From contig NW_019775804.1 of the NCBI RefSeq assembly GCF_001039355.2, positions 35,554 to 99,553 on the forward strand: a stretch of DNA of 64,000 nt, read 5' to 3'. Of this stretch, positions 23,001 through 36,545 are shown one piece after another (position 1 is the first letter of the stretch; every line of letters starts with the position of its first letter). A model generated the notes under the pieces. That model searched no databases and had not been told where the DNA came from. It worked only from the letters and a program-made list of their open reading frames with translations. The stretch comes from Lingula anatina. Its lineage: Eukaryota; Brachiopoda; Lingulata; Lingulida; Lingulidae. Position numbers and translations under genes: made by a program.

Positions 23001-25456
23001 TGAGGAATGGCCTGAAAGACAGTATGAACCTCCATAATGTCTTGACTAAGACTTAGAACTGTTGTACCTGATATATTATAAGGAACACCACCATCGTTAT
23101 CATCAGGTATGGCATAAGCCATAGTGTAAGTGCTTGTCAGGTTTTTTCTAATTAACTTTGTGATTTCCCCATTACAAGTGAAAATTCAATTTTATAATGG
23201 TTTAGCATGGTAGAAATAATTGTGTGTAATTAAGATAATCTGTACTAGTAGATGTATAAATTGATCAAGTTCAAGTGTAAAAAGATGTGATTGTCTTTGA
23301 TGAGAACCACAGTTCAAACCCTTGTAAAATGCATAACATTAATGTCATCAATGTTACTTCAATTGGTAGACTTCACATTCAGTCAATATTTTTTTTTTGG
23401 GGGGGGGGGGGATGTTTTGATTTGGACTCCAGTGTTTTAATGTTATTTAAAGGACTGTGCAATGCAGTTTTAAATTCCCTGTGGAAGCTATTTATTTTAA
23501 ATATAAAAGTCACAGATTTGATCAATTCAGAAGTTGGTTAAACCCAGGAACTGCCAAGATTCACCTTTTTTCCTGACTATTCTGATTGAAAGCAGACTGC
23601 CAAAGTGCTAGATGAGATTATGAGAGATTACTGCTACATTGATTGCCACTCTAAAGTAGCATTTGGTATGAGGAATTTTAGATGTTTGAAAAGTTGTAGC
23701 AAGAGATACAACGTTCCCATATATATGTATTTTTCTGAAAACTGTACAAAATATTAAAAGGTTACATTGATTTGGATGGTAATTTAAGAATTATGTGAAT
23801 GGAATTTGTTTAAAAATATTTTTAAGCCTTTATCCTTTGTACCATTTGCATCCTAAAGATTTCTACAAATACGAAGTTTCCCCCTTTTCAGCACTCCTTA
23901 AGGCTTATATATATGGCATTGGTGTTTTATGAATTTGTTATGTACATGTTAAACTTTTTTTTTTAATATAACATTTTTTGGATAATATAAGAAAGACTTA
24001 GAGATATTTATTTGCAGTACCTTCAGTTTACTTTCTAAAATGTTTGAATAAAGGCCTTACTTACAATATTTCTTTCACATGTAGTTAATTTAATAAGAGA
24101 AATGTTGATAAACTAAAAGCATTGAAGAAGAGAGGATAACAAGGTTTCTGAAACGCAGAAAAGACCCCACTCAATAATGTGAATGCTTCCATCTAGTGTG
24201 TTGCCATATCTCTAATAGATGGCAATAAAAACATTTTAAAGCTGCTTTTGCATTTAAACATAATGTAGTATTCTTCAAGTGGCATCTCCAGCTTTCCTTG
24301 CCATGGCAGCCTAAGAATCAAGCCATGTTAAATATGCCATTAGCTTATCTCACTATTAGGTTAAGATTGATTTTTGGACTGGAATTGGGCAAATATGTCT
24401 AATTCAACATGTTGGATGTCTTTTTTGTTGTTATGTTGAGGCAAAGGCAATCATCATCTTGAAAGGATGTACAACTATAATTTTGTTTACACCAAGTGAC
24501 TAATTTGTGGACCATATCCATGATTGAATTGCTAAATACTGAAATATTTTATATTGGCTTCTGAAAGTAAGTTATCTACATAGCATATTGAGAGAAGTTT
24601 ACATGATAATTAAGCCTGGTTAGTTAAAATATTGGGAATGGATGAAAAAGCAGTTACAATGCGCTGAGTTACTAGTATTTATATTGTTCCTTGAGATACA
24701 AAAAATAGTTACATAAGTATGAAAACTTATCTTGAACTGGCATATTTATATAACAAAAAATTCCCTGCAGAAATGCTGAAATGCTTCTGGAAGAGAAATA
24801 GATGTATATGGTTATCATGTTCACCAAAAATATGGGAATTTAAAATGTCTGTTATGACACAATTCATTTATATTTTATATTTCTAAGAAAGCAGATGTTT
24901 AGGCTGAGGCATTAAATGCTACAAAATCAATTTACCCAGGGTAGTTTTGCTTACAGGTTTATGGTTGTATTTTCAAAGAGGTAGCAGTTTTAGAAACAAG
25001 TTGGGATAATATTTGTAAAAAAAAACTTTGATTTTTTTGTTTCAAACTTCACTTGCATGTGTGCTATCACAAGTTTGTTATCCTAACAAATATTTAACTC
25101 ATTGTTTGCCTTTGTAAGAATGCAAATCTTGTTGAATTACCAACTGCCGGCGTTCTCACCATTTCAGCGTTTTTGAAGACAGCAACATGTGTATCGATTG
25201 GCTGAGCTCAGGAGGATTTCCACTTGGCTGGACAGTTAGGCCTTCCTGAGCCTTTTCCTGGCCAGATCTCTAGGAAAGTGATGTCCAGTAGACTGTGAAA
25301 TGTTATGTTGTGTGTGTATTTAGACGATAGAGTCTCAACAGATGTATGGCAGCACATCCTTCTTCACCAAATACACTTGAAATGGGAGAGCGCTGCGACA
25401 TCTTCCTGTTGCTTAAGAATCAATATTTGTTATTTGCATGCGTCTTTTCCTTCACT

Positions 25457-25477
25457 TTCTCTCTCTCTCTCTCTCTT

Positions 25478-25521
<44 letters not shown>
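25457..25521. repeat. (CT)n(CA)n compound microsatellite
   Basis: CT units followed directly by CA units. The paired copy at 33087-33148 has more CT and an interrupted CA part, a length polymorphism. Confidence 0.9.
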
Positions 25522-25523
<2 letters not shown>

Positions 25524-27388
25524 TTGTCTTTATAAATAAGTGTAACTATCTAAATGAACTTGACCTACAATATTTGAGGGTTGGCCTTGGTGGCTGAAAG
25601 AGGAATCTTCCACATTTTGGCTTGTTCCAAATTACTCCAACCACAGCTAATGATCCCTTAATGTATACTTTTTCCAACTAGTTTGGTTAAAACATCAGAG
25701 TTAAACCAGCCTGCGTTGAGATATTGATCTATTTCAAAGAAACACTCAGACTATGGTGGAAACATTTATTACAGAGAAGAGGAAGCCTTTATTAGTAACT
25801 GTTGTGTCTTTTGTTATCTTTGTTTGATTTCTAAGTACTACAAGTTCACTTCATATTATTTATATTTCTTTTTACTGAAGCATACAGGGTTATGATGTAT
25901 CATTAACATTTATACACATACAAATATTTTAATAAAGATAATGGAAGCAGTATTTCCTTGATAAATGGCTAAATCTCTAAATGGGGCTAATCTGTTGACA
26001 ATTGAGGAGTTGAATTTAAGAAATGATAAAATGTAAATAGTCACAGTTTACCTATTTACATCAAAATGATACATTTGTGGTTATGTGAATCTGAAAAAAA
26101 AAGTGTCGTACTGATTAAATCTGTTTTTGAAAATAAGGGCTTGTATCTGAAGTCTTTAAAATATAAGGTTATGATATCTCTCATTTGAGAATTGAAACCC
26201 ACTTTTGATTGGACCTGCGTAAAAAAGTACAAAAATCAATAATGTATCACCTTTATATCCTCGCCACTTTTTGCAGCCCTCTACATTCTAATTCTGTTAT
26301 TGAGTACTCTTTTCTTTTTCTTTTGCAGTAGCAGTAATAGCAGTAGTTCTGTCATGTTGACGTCCACTTTTTTCAAACATGAAAGCAATAACTATTATCA
26401 GTTCTTTTCCTCCTGGCAGTAACTATGATCCTAGAACTGTTTTGCTGCTCTCACCATCATATAGAGTAATCCCAGTGGCATTCTGTTTTTCAGTTTTCAT
26501 ATCTTTTGTATTTTTTATTTTTTTTTTAAATTTTTTTCCTGTACCACTTCAGCACGAGAGATTGACAACTTAATTACCTGGCATTGAATTATTTATAAAT
26601 AGAATCTCCTTAACAGAGCTCTTAACTCTACACAGCCAGTCAACCAGATTAATATGATTGGTACATTAGGGTCTATAAGAGGGAGTAAGCCCCCTCCCTG
26701 TAGCCTATAGGGTACCTACATGTTGACACCTGTCAAATTGATGCAATGAACAGAAGCTGTACTGCTTCATGAGAAAAAAGGCTATGACATAGTCCCTAGT
26801 AGCAGTGTCAAACACAGGGATGTTTTGACTCTCTCCCCAGGCCAGTAGCTAGCAATTTCAAAGGGGGGAGGGTACTTTTTCTGAAAAAGTGGACCAATTT
26901 TGATTACCATAAAATGTTCATGTACCTAGATCATATTTTACCCTGAGTGGACCTTTTCCCAGTAAGAAGGGCAGTTATTTCACACCCCCCCCCCCTCCCT
27001 TCCGGCTGTAAGCCTGCTCCCAGTTCCTACTTGCCAACAAGTTAAGATGTGTTGTAGTAGCAGTGTTGTACTAGTATGTGTGGGTTGCTGTTTGGGTTAC
27101 TGTGAACATTGACAAGCTTTGCGTAGGTTGGTTTCAGGAAGCTTTGTGGTCGTGCAGTGTAATGTTCTCATTCACTTGTCTCTTCCTGTGTGTGTGGAAA
27201 TCTGATGGTCTAAATGGATCAGTTGCCATCACACTCTCCTAGTGCTGCATTAAACCAAACTAACAGCTTTGAAAGCTGGATTGATTGTGAACATGTGGGA
27301 AAATAGACATCAATGATTTGTTTTTCTCTACTAATGGATACACCTATGTTTATATTACTTAATGATCAGAGTGATTTTTTTATTATAA

Positions 27389-27390
<2 letters not shown>

Positions 27391-27439
<49 letters not shown>
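27391..27439. repeat. (ATT)n microsatellite
   Basis: About 16 ATT units. The paired position (35020-35050) carries six CTT-type units followed by only four ATT units. Confidence 0.9.
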
Positions 27440-27442
<3 letters not shown>

Positions 27443-29446
27443 AATTGAACTTTATGCTTCTAATTTTACCTAAGTGGCAAGGTTTTGTCAGCTTATGACT
27501 ACAAATTGTGAAAAAATGTCATTTGGATTTTTTAAATGCCTGTTTTGGGTTTGATTAAAAAATTGAACTTTTTTATGTTTTTCCAAAATTTCATTTTATT
27601 TAGTTTCTCATTATTATTTTCATTATTTTAATTATTGATGCCAAAGTTTCATGTTTAGAAGTGACAGCCATTGGGCCTAATGCATCTTCAATGTGACAGT
27701 GATAGACACATTACAACAGGTGGTGGAGTCTTGGTGCTAAATCGTTTTTTTAGGAAGATCTGGAATTCATGAACTTTGGTCACTGCTATCAATATTTTTC
27801 CAATTCCAGCACTCTTTAACCCACTTTTTTCATTAAGCAAAACATGCACTTGCACTACCCACGATTCCCTGAGGTTTCATTAGCAGATGTGTGTGCGGAA
27901 CAAGAACATGCTGCACACGACGGGGGATTGGGTTTGCATTACAGAGCATGGTATAAATAAGCCAGATAGGGTCTGAGGTGTATTGATTAAAGATAGAAGA
28001 ATATGTTAATTGACCGCCCACTTACTCCCACACACAAACCATTTTACTTTGTTATGTCAATACATGATTGGCTGAATATGTTCTGTTGGCTTTCAGGACC
28101 TAGTATTGCCATAGAAAGGCCAAATGGGAGGCCTCTGCTGACTTGATTCCTGCCAAGATGTTTTGTTGCATAAAGTGAAGTCTTGCTACCTTACTCCAAA
28201 TCGATATCAACAGTTGCTGTCTCAAAACAGTGTACAACCTTCATGCTTCGTAGAATTAAAACCAGAATATTGTAGCCACAGTAGAAGAGGCTCAGTCATA
28301 TCTGAAACATTCCCAATGTAGGCTATAACCCTTGCCTCTTTTTCAAAATNATGTTATAAATGTATAGATGAAACGTGAGCTTTTCTTGAGATCGCTGGTC
28401 ACATTGTGGCATTAATACTTACAGCAATACAATATCTATTTTCAGGTCTAAAAGAAGTAATACAATCTCTACTTTCCAGGTAAAAGCTGAGCTGTTTTTA
28501 GCATAGCCTTAGGTGCTGCTGGTTGACGTTTCATCAGTGATGAGGCATGCCAGCATGTCACGCCACTGTTTGAAGTCATTGTGCATCACTGTGACATTGA
28601 AGACAAGTAGAAACTCTGTGCCAGATACTTGTCAAAGAACACTGTAACTTGTAAGAACACTGGAGAAGGAAATTTGAAAAAAAAGTAGGCAGTGTTTAAA
28701 AGCCATAGTTAAAAGAACCACAGAATACCAAAAAATTGATTACATATTTTAACACTGAAGACCTGCAGTCGCTAGTGGCATAGAAATAATTTAGAGCAAT
28801 ACGATCCCCACTTGTTGCCTTTAAGGACAGATGAAATGTTGGCATTATGGGTTTTTAGAAATCAGCTTCCGTGTTTGAAACAGAATTCCTGCAGGGGAAA
28901 CGGTGTTATGTATCTGTATAATGGATGCACAAAGCCTGGAATTGAATGTGTCAGGGCCTGTTTTATGCATAGAATCATTATATTGAAGTTAATGGCATTC
29001 TTAGTTTTTCCTTGATTATTATTGATATACCTTCCTAGATAATTAATAAAGTAAAAAGTAGTACTTACCAGTGTTGGTAAAAAAAAAAAAAAAATTTTTG
29101 ATACTCTAGTATCTTCACCAATTCTAAAAAAAATGCACACACAGCCAATGTACATGCAGGAACAAGGAAGATTCAGTGTCAGCAGTATAACATCTTAACC
29201 AGGCAGTTATTATAAATTTCAGAGGTCCATCCGCCAGTAGCTTAGGGCTTGTACCCATTCTGCGTAGATCGATTCAACTGTGCGGTGTCTCTTGCTGAAT
29301 GCAAAGGGGGGGGGGGGGGGGGCTTAAAAATGAAATTTAAAAAATATTTACAAAATTAATAAATTTCAATGATGTTTGTGGTTGAGATAGTCTCCCATGC
29401 CTAACACTGCTGGAGCTTAGACAAAACTGTTACCAACACAGTGATC

Positions 29447-29480
<34 letters not shown>

Positions 29481-29718
29481 TGGGTGGGTTGGGAGTAGCA
29501 GTAGCAAAATAAGATTCCATCATTATCACTAGAGCACTAAAATGAAGGTCAGTGAAAACTGTAGTATTGATGGATTCTTGATGTAATGTAATGTACCACA
29601 GAGCGCATTATTTATTTACGTTGTAATTGTAGTTATGAAAACCAGTGTTGTTTCTCTCTCATTATTGAAATCTGATCATTATCAAGTTCTTATATATCAA
29701 ATACCTAACGGGCAACAG

Positions 29719-29719
<1 letters not shown>

Positions 29720-29775
<56 letters not shown>
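29720..29775. repeat. (ATT)n microsatellite
   Basis: About 18 units. The paired position at 22677-22695 has about five, a large allele-length difference. Confidence 0.9.
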
Positions 29776-29777
<2 letters not shown>

Positions 29778-30489
29778 GGTATGTCCTGTTGTCAGATTGG
29801 GCAGATTTTTCCTTACTAGTCATGTACAAAAAACCATCAACTATTTTGTGGTATTAAGGAACAGAGCTGCCTTAAAAGAATGGTGCAGGATCACAAACTT
29901 AATGCTTTTTTTTTTTTTTTTTTTTTTTTTGGAGAATTGGCTATTTTGATATTTTAGAAAACTAGATGAATGAACTTTAAATTTCATTCTGTAGCTGGGA
30001 GTAGGTGACCTGGGTCTTGGGGAATACCCATTTAGGAAGTGTATATATAGAACTGCCTTTTGCATGATTCAGAGAAATACCTGTTAGCTGTCAGTCAGGT
30101 ATGAGGAATGGCCTGAAAGACAGTATGAACCTCCATAATGTCTTGACTAAGACTTAGAACTGTTGTACCTGATATATTATAAGGAACACCACCATCATTA
30201 TCATCAGGTATGGCATAAGCCATAGTGTAAGTGCTTGTTGTTTTTTTCTAATTAACCTTGTGATTTCCCCAGTGCAAGTGAAAATTCAATTTTATAATGG
30301 TTTAGCATGGTAGAAATAATTGTGTGTAATTAAGATAATCTGTACTAGTAGATGTATAAATTGATCAAGTTCAAGTGTAAATAGATGTGATTGTCTTTGA
30401 TGAGAACCACAGTTCAAACCCTTGTAAAATGCATAACATTAGTGTCATCAATGTTACTTTAATTGGTAGACTTCACATTCAGTCAATAT

Positions 30490-30527
<38 letters not shown>

Positions 30528-30600
30528 GGGGGGGGGGGGGGGCAAAAAATGTTTTGATTTGGACTCCAGTATTTTAATGTTATTTAAAGGACTGTGCAAT

Positions 30601-31151
30601 CAGGCCTACCCAACTACCAGACTCGGCACCTAAGGATCCTGAATTAACCAGTATATCGGACCACGCTACCCGTTTTCAAGGTGTGTGTCAGATCGCATTT
30701 CAGAGTATCATACCCCAGAACGAATTTTGTAGCACGACTGCGGGCTCATCCACGCTCGGCTGATCAACCTTAAACTGTACTCTTACTTTAGAGTACTCTA
30801 TTTTATTGTCTCTATGGGGATATATGGGGACTTTACGACATTCGGTTTGAATGTTTTAACCACTTTTGATAGGGCTTTTTTGCATTGTATTAGATTAATG
30901 TGGCAGTCTAAGGTTCATCTAGGTGGCTTTCAAAATTATGCACCCGGTTTTAAAATCATATAGCGATTTTACAACAATCGTTTACTATCCAATCAAGGTG
31001 ACAGCCGAGCATGCCAGGGCTCATCCTGTCGGTGTTCTGGCTGATACTCAGAAATGCGATCTGACACACACCTTGAAAACGGGTAGTGTGGTCCGATATA
31101 TCGGTTAATTCAGGATCCTTAGGTGCCGAGTCTGGTAGTTGGGTAGGCCTG
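30601..31151. mobile_element. 551-bp DNA transposon with long terminal inverted repeats
   Basis: Ends are CAGGCCTACCCAACTACCAG and its complement. The first 100 bp of each arm differ at only about 3 positions, and weaker pairing continues to about 160 bp. Flanks are perfect 5-bp direct repeats GCAAT (30596-30600 and 31152-31156). The empty site, with one GCAAT, is in the paired copy near 23460. The interior has no transposase; a 61-codon frame at 30923-31108 looks like chance. It is non-autonomous and recent. Superfamily uncertain. Confidence 0.85.
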
Positions 31152-33086
31152 GCAATGCAGTTTTAAATTCCCTGTGGAAGCTTTTTATTTTAAATATTTG
31201 ATCAATTCAGAAGTTGAATTCAGAAGTTGGTTAAACCCAGGAACTGCCAAGGTTCACCTTTTTTCCTCACTATTCTGATTGAAAGCAGACTGCCAAAGTG
31301 CTAGATGAGATTATGAGAGATTACTGCTACATTGATTGCCACTCTAAAGTAGCATTTGGTATGAGGAATTTTAGTTTAAAAAGTTGTAGCAACAGATACA
31401 ACGTTCCCATATATATATATATATGTATTTTTCTGAAAACTGTACAAAATATTAAAAGGTTGTGTTGATTTGGATGGTAATTTAAGAATTACGTGAATGG
31501 AATTTGTTTAAAAAATATTTTTAAGCCTTTATCCTTTGTACCATTTGCATCCTAAAGATTTCTACAATTTCTACCTTTTCAGCACTCCTTATATATGGCA
31601 TTGGTGTTTTATGAATTTGTTATGTACATGTTAAACTTTTTTTTAATATAACATTTTTTGGATAATATAAGAAAGACTTAGAGATATTCATTTGCAGTAC
31701 CTTCAGTTTACTTTCTAAAATGTTTGAATAAAGGCCTTTCTTACAATATTTCTTTCACACAGTTAATTTAATAAGAGTAATGTTGATAAACTAAAAGCAT
31801 TGAAGAAGAGCGGATAACAAGGTTTCTGAAACGCAGAAAAGACCCCACTCAATAATGTGAATGCTTCCATCTAGTGTGTTGCCATATCTCTAATAGATGG
31901 CAATAAAAACATTTTAAAGCTGCTTTTGCATTTAAACATAATGTAGTATTCTTCAAGTGGCATCTCCAGCTTTCCTTTCCATGGCAGCCTAAGAATCAAG
32001 CCATGTTAAATATGCCATTAGCTTATCTCACTATTAGGTTAAGATTGATTTTTGGACTGGAATTGGGCAAATATGTCTAATTCAACATGTTGGATGTCTT
32101 TTTTGTTGTTATGTTGAGGCAAAGGCAATCATCATCTTGAAAGGATGTACAGCTATAATTTTGTTTACACCAAGTGACTAATTTGTGGACCATATCCATG
32201 ATTGAATTGCTAAATACTGAAATATTTTATATTGGCTTCTGAAAGTAAGTTATCTACATAGCATTTTGAGCCTGGTTAATTAAAATATTGGGAATGGATG
32301 AAAAAGCAGTTACAATGGGCTGAGTTACTAGTATTTAGATTGTTCCTTGAGATACAAAAAATAGTTACATAAGTATGAAAACTTATCTTGAACTGGCATA
32401 TTTATATAACAAAAAATTCCCTGCAAAAATGCTGAAATGCTTTTGGAAGAGAAATAGATGTATATGGTTATCACACAATTCATTTACATTTATATTTTAT
32501 ATTTCTAAGAAAGCATATGTTTAGGCTGAGGCATTAAATGCTACAAAATCAATTTACCGAGGGTAGTTTTGCTTACAGGTTTATGGTTGTATTTTCAAAG
32601 AGGTAGCAGTTTTAGAAACAAGTTGGGATAATATTTGTAAAAAAAAACTTTGATTTTTTTTGTTTCAAACTTCACTTACATGTGTGCTATCACAAGTTTG
32701 TTATCCTAACAAATATTTAACTCATTGTTTGCCTTTGTAAGAATGCAAATCTTGTTGAATTACCAACTGCCGGCGTTCTCACCATTTCTGAATCGGCGTT
32801 TTTGAAGACAGCAACATGTGTATCGATTGGCTGAGCTCAGGAGGATTTCCACTTGGCTGGACAGTTAGGCCTTCCTGAGCCTTTTCCTGGCCAGATCTCT
32901 AGGAAAGTGATGTCCAGTAGACTGTGAAATGTTATGTTGTGTGTGTATTTAGATGATAGAGTCTCAACAGATGTATGGCAGCACATCCTTCTTCACCAAA
33001 TACACTTGAAATGGGAGAGCGCTGCGACATCTTCCTGTTGCTTTAGAATCAATATTTGTTATTTGCATGCGTCTTTTCCTTCACTT

Positions 33087-33148
33087 TCTCTCTCTCTCTC
33101 TCTCTCTCTCAAACACACACACACACATACACACACACACACACACAC
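33087..33148. repeat. (CT)n(CA)n compound microsatellite, second copy
   Basis: Counterpart of 25457-25521 with an AA spacer and one CATA interruption. Confidence 0.9.
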
Positions 33149-36100
33149 TTTTGTCCTTATAAATAAGTGTAACTATCTCAATGAACTTGACCTACAATAT
33201 TTGAGGGTTGGCCTTGATGGCTGAAAGAGGAATCTTCCACATTTTGGCTTGCTCCAAATTACTCTAACCACAGCTAATGATCCCTTAATGTATACTTTTT
33301 CCAACTAGTTTGGTTAAAACATCAGAGTTAAACCAGGCTGCTTTGAGATATTGATCTATTTCAAAGAAACACTCAGACTATGGTGGAAACATTGATTACA
33401 GAGAAGAGGAAGCCTTTATTAGTAACTGATGTGTCTTTTGTTATCTTTGTTTGATTTCTAAGTACTACAAGTTCACTTCATATTATTTATATTTCTTTTT
33501 ACTGAAGCATACAGGGTTAAGATGTATCATTAACATTTATACACATACAAATATTTTAATAAAGATAATGGAAGCAGTATTTCCTTGATAAATGGCTAAA
33601 TCTCTAAATGGGGCTAATCTGTTGACAATTGAGGAGTTGAATTTAAGAAATGATAAAATGTAAATAGTCACAGTTTACCTATTTACATCAAAATGATGCA
33701 TTTGTGGTTATGTGAATCTGAAAAAAAAAAGTGTCGTACTGATTAAATCTGTTTTTGAAAATAAGGGCTTGTATCTGAAGTCTTTAAAATATAAGGTTAT
33801 GATATCTCTCATTTGAGAATTGAAACCCACTTTTGATTGGACCTGCGTAAAAAAGTACAAAAATCAATAATGTATCACCTTTATATCCTTGCCCCTTTTT
33901 GCAGCCCTCTACATTCTAATTCTGTTATTGAGTACTCTTTTCTTTTTCTTTTGCAGTAGCAGTAATAGCAGTAGTTCTGTCATGATGACGTCCACTTTTT
34001 TCAAACATGAAAGCAATAACTATTATCAGTTCTTTTCCTCCTGGCAGTAACTATGATCCTAGAACTGTTTTGCTGCTCTCACCATCATATAGAGTAATCC
34101 CAGTGGCATTCTGTTTTTCAGTTTTCATATCTTTTGTATTTTTTATTTTGTTTTTTACATTTTTTTCCTGTACCACTTCAGCACGAGAGATTGACAACTT
34201 AATTACCTGGCAATGAATTATTTATAAAAATAGAATCTCCTTAACAGAGCTCTTAACTCGACACAGCCAGTCAACCAGATCAATATGATTGGTACATTAG
34301 GGTCTATAAGAGGGAGTAAGCCCCCTCCCTGTAGCCTATAGGGTACCTACATGTTGACACCTGTCAAATTGATGCAATGAACAAAAGCTGTACTGCTTCA
34401 TGAGAAAAAAGGCTATGACATAGTCCCTAGTAGCAGTGTCAAACACGGGGATGTTTTGACTCTCTCCCCAGGCCAGTAGCTAGCAATTTCAAAGGGGGGG
34501 AGGGTACTTTTTCTGAAAAAGTGGACCAATTTTGATTAGCATAAAATGTTCATGTACCTAGATCATATTTTACCCTGAGTGGACCTTTTCCCAGTAAGAA
34601 GGGCAGTTATTTCACCCCCCTCCCTTCCGGCTGTAAGCCTGCTCCCAGTTCCTACTTGCCAACAAGTTAAGATGTGTTGTAGTAGCAGTGTTGTACTAGT
34701 ATGTGTGGGTTGCTGTTTGGGTTACTGTGAACATTGACAAGCTTTGCGTAGGTTGGTTTCAGGAAGCTTTGTGGTCGTGCAGTGTAATGTTCTCATTCAC
34801 TTGTCTCTTCCTGTGTGTGTGGAAATCTGATGGTCTAAATGGATCAGTTGCCATCACACTCTCCTAGTGCTGCATTTAAACCAAACTAACAGCTTTGAAA
34901 GCTGGATTGATTGTGAACATGTGGGAAAATAGACATCAATGATTTGTTTTTCTCTACTAATGGATACAACTATGTTTATATTACTTAATGATCAGAGTGA
35001 TTTTTTTATTATAATTTTATTCTTCTTCTTCTTCTTCTTATTATTATTATATAAATTGAATTTTATGCTTCTAATTTTACCTAAGTGGCAAGGTTTTGTC
35101 AGTTTATGACTACAAATTGTGAAAAAATGTCATTTGGATTTTTTTAAATGCCTGTTTTGGGTTTGATTAAAAAATTGAACTTTTTTATGTTTTTCCAAAA
35201 TTTCATTTTATTTAGTTTCTCATTATTATTTTCATTATTTTAATTATTGATGCCAAAGTTTCATGTTTAGAAGTGACAGCCATTGGGCCTAATGCATCTT
35301 CAATGTGACAGTGATAGGCACATTACAACAGGTGGTGGAGTCTTGGTGCTAAATCGCTTTTTTAGGAAGATCTGGAATTCATGAACTTTGGTCACTGCCA
35401 TCAATATTTTTCCAATTCCAGCACTCTTTAACCCACTTTTTTCATTAAGCAGAACATGCACTTGCACTACCCACGATTCCCTGAGGTTTCATTAGCAGAT
35501 GTGTGTGCAGAACAAGAACATGCTGCACACGACGGGGGATTGGGTTTGCATTACAGAGCATGGTATAAATAAGCCAGATAGGGTCTGAGGTGTATTGATT
35601 AAAGATAGAAGAATATGTTAATTGACCGCCCACTTACTCCCACACACAAACCATTTTACTTTGTTATGTCAATACATGATTGGCTGAATATGTTCTGTTG
35701 GCTTTCAGGACCTAGTATTGCCATAGAAAGGCCAAATGGGAGGCCTCTGCTGACTTGATTCCTGCCAAGATGTTTTGTTGCATAAAGTGAAGTCTTGCTA
35801 CCTTACTCCAAATCGATATCAACAGTTGCTGTCTCAAAACAGTGTACAACCTTCATGCTTCGTAGAATTAAAACCAGAATATTGTAGCCACAGTAGAAGA
35901 GGCTCAGTCATATCTGAAACATTCCCAATGTAGGCTATAAACCTTCCTTCTTTTTCGAAATTTCTTCACAGCAGGGTGATGAAGGGAGTGTCTTGAAATC
36001 ACAGGCATTTCATTAGTGATTCCTGCTGACAAACATATTATTGAAAAATATTAACTTGAAGCTTTTTTGATGCTCCCCCCCCCCTTCACCAAGAAAAAAT

Positions 36101-36376
36101 AAAGAAAGAAAAAATGATAACAAATGTAACTGCAAAACACTGAGAAACTATCTTATCAGGATGAAAAAGATGTCCATATTATTAAAACACAAGCCTGTAT
36201 TTTTGCTGAATATTTTCAGCCCAGTCCCTAGAAGCAAACTTGCCAAATACAGACTTTGGAGAGTTATAGCACTTTTCAGAAAAAAAAAATACTAGTACCT
36301 GGTTTTACTATGTTGACTAATTGCTGTACTCTGTACATGCAGGACTTTTTAGCCAAACGTGTCTACAGGCCATAGA

Positions 36377-36545
36377 CAGGGGCAGATGGAGGCTGTCTTC
36401 TGGGTCCTCCAAAAGACAGTCAGAATTTTTCAAGTTTACATTGAAAGTCATCTAATTTTTCTGTCGGAAGATGGTCAAAAATGGAGGATGGATCAACAAA
36501 GATAATTTGGAAGACTGTCAGAAAATATCTCAGGATCCACCCCTG
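36377..36545. mobile_element. hAT-like MITE, dispersed copy
   Basis: A 169-bp relative of 3655-3822 in unrelated flanking DNA, with better preserved ends: CAGGGGCAGATGG at the left and GGATCCACCCCTG at the right. Two independent locations in one window establish it as a dispersed family. No open reading frame. Confidence 0.65.

Larger units (their letters stand above)
21317..35966. repeat. Duplicated block 3: 21317-28349 versus 28351-35966 (contig overlap around n at 28350)
   Basis: About 7.0 and 7.6 kb copies, colinear throughout. The length difference comes mainly from a 551-bp TIR element at 30601-31151 and expanded homopolymers and microsatellites in the second copy. The first copy ends in sequence that matches 35881-35966, where the second copy continues into unique DNA. 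This is the pattern of overlapping unmerged alleles. Confidence 0.85.

Noticed and set aside
30923-31108. 61-codon frame inside the TIR element
   Set aside because: It runs into the right inverted arm and shows no transposase motif; a chance frame in a non-autonomous element.
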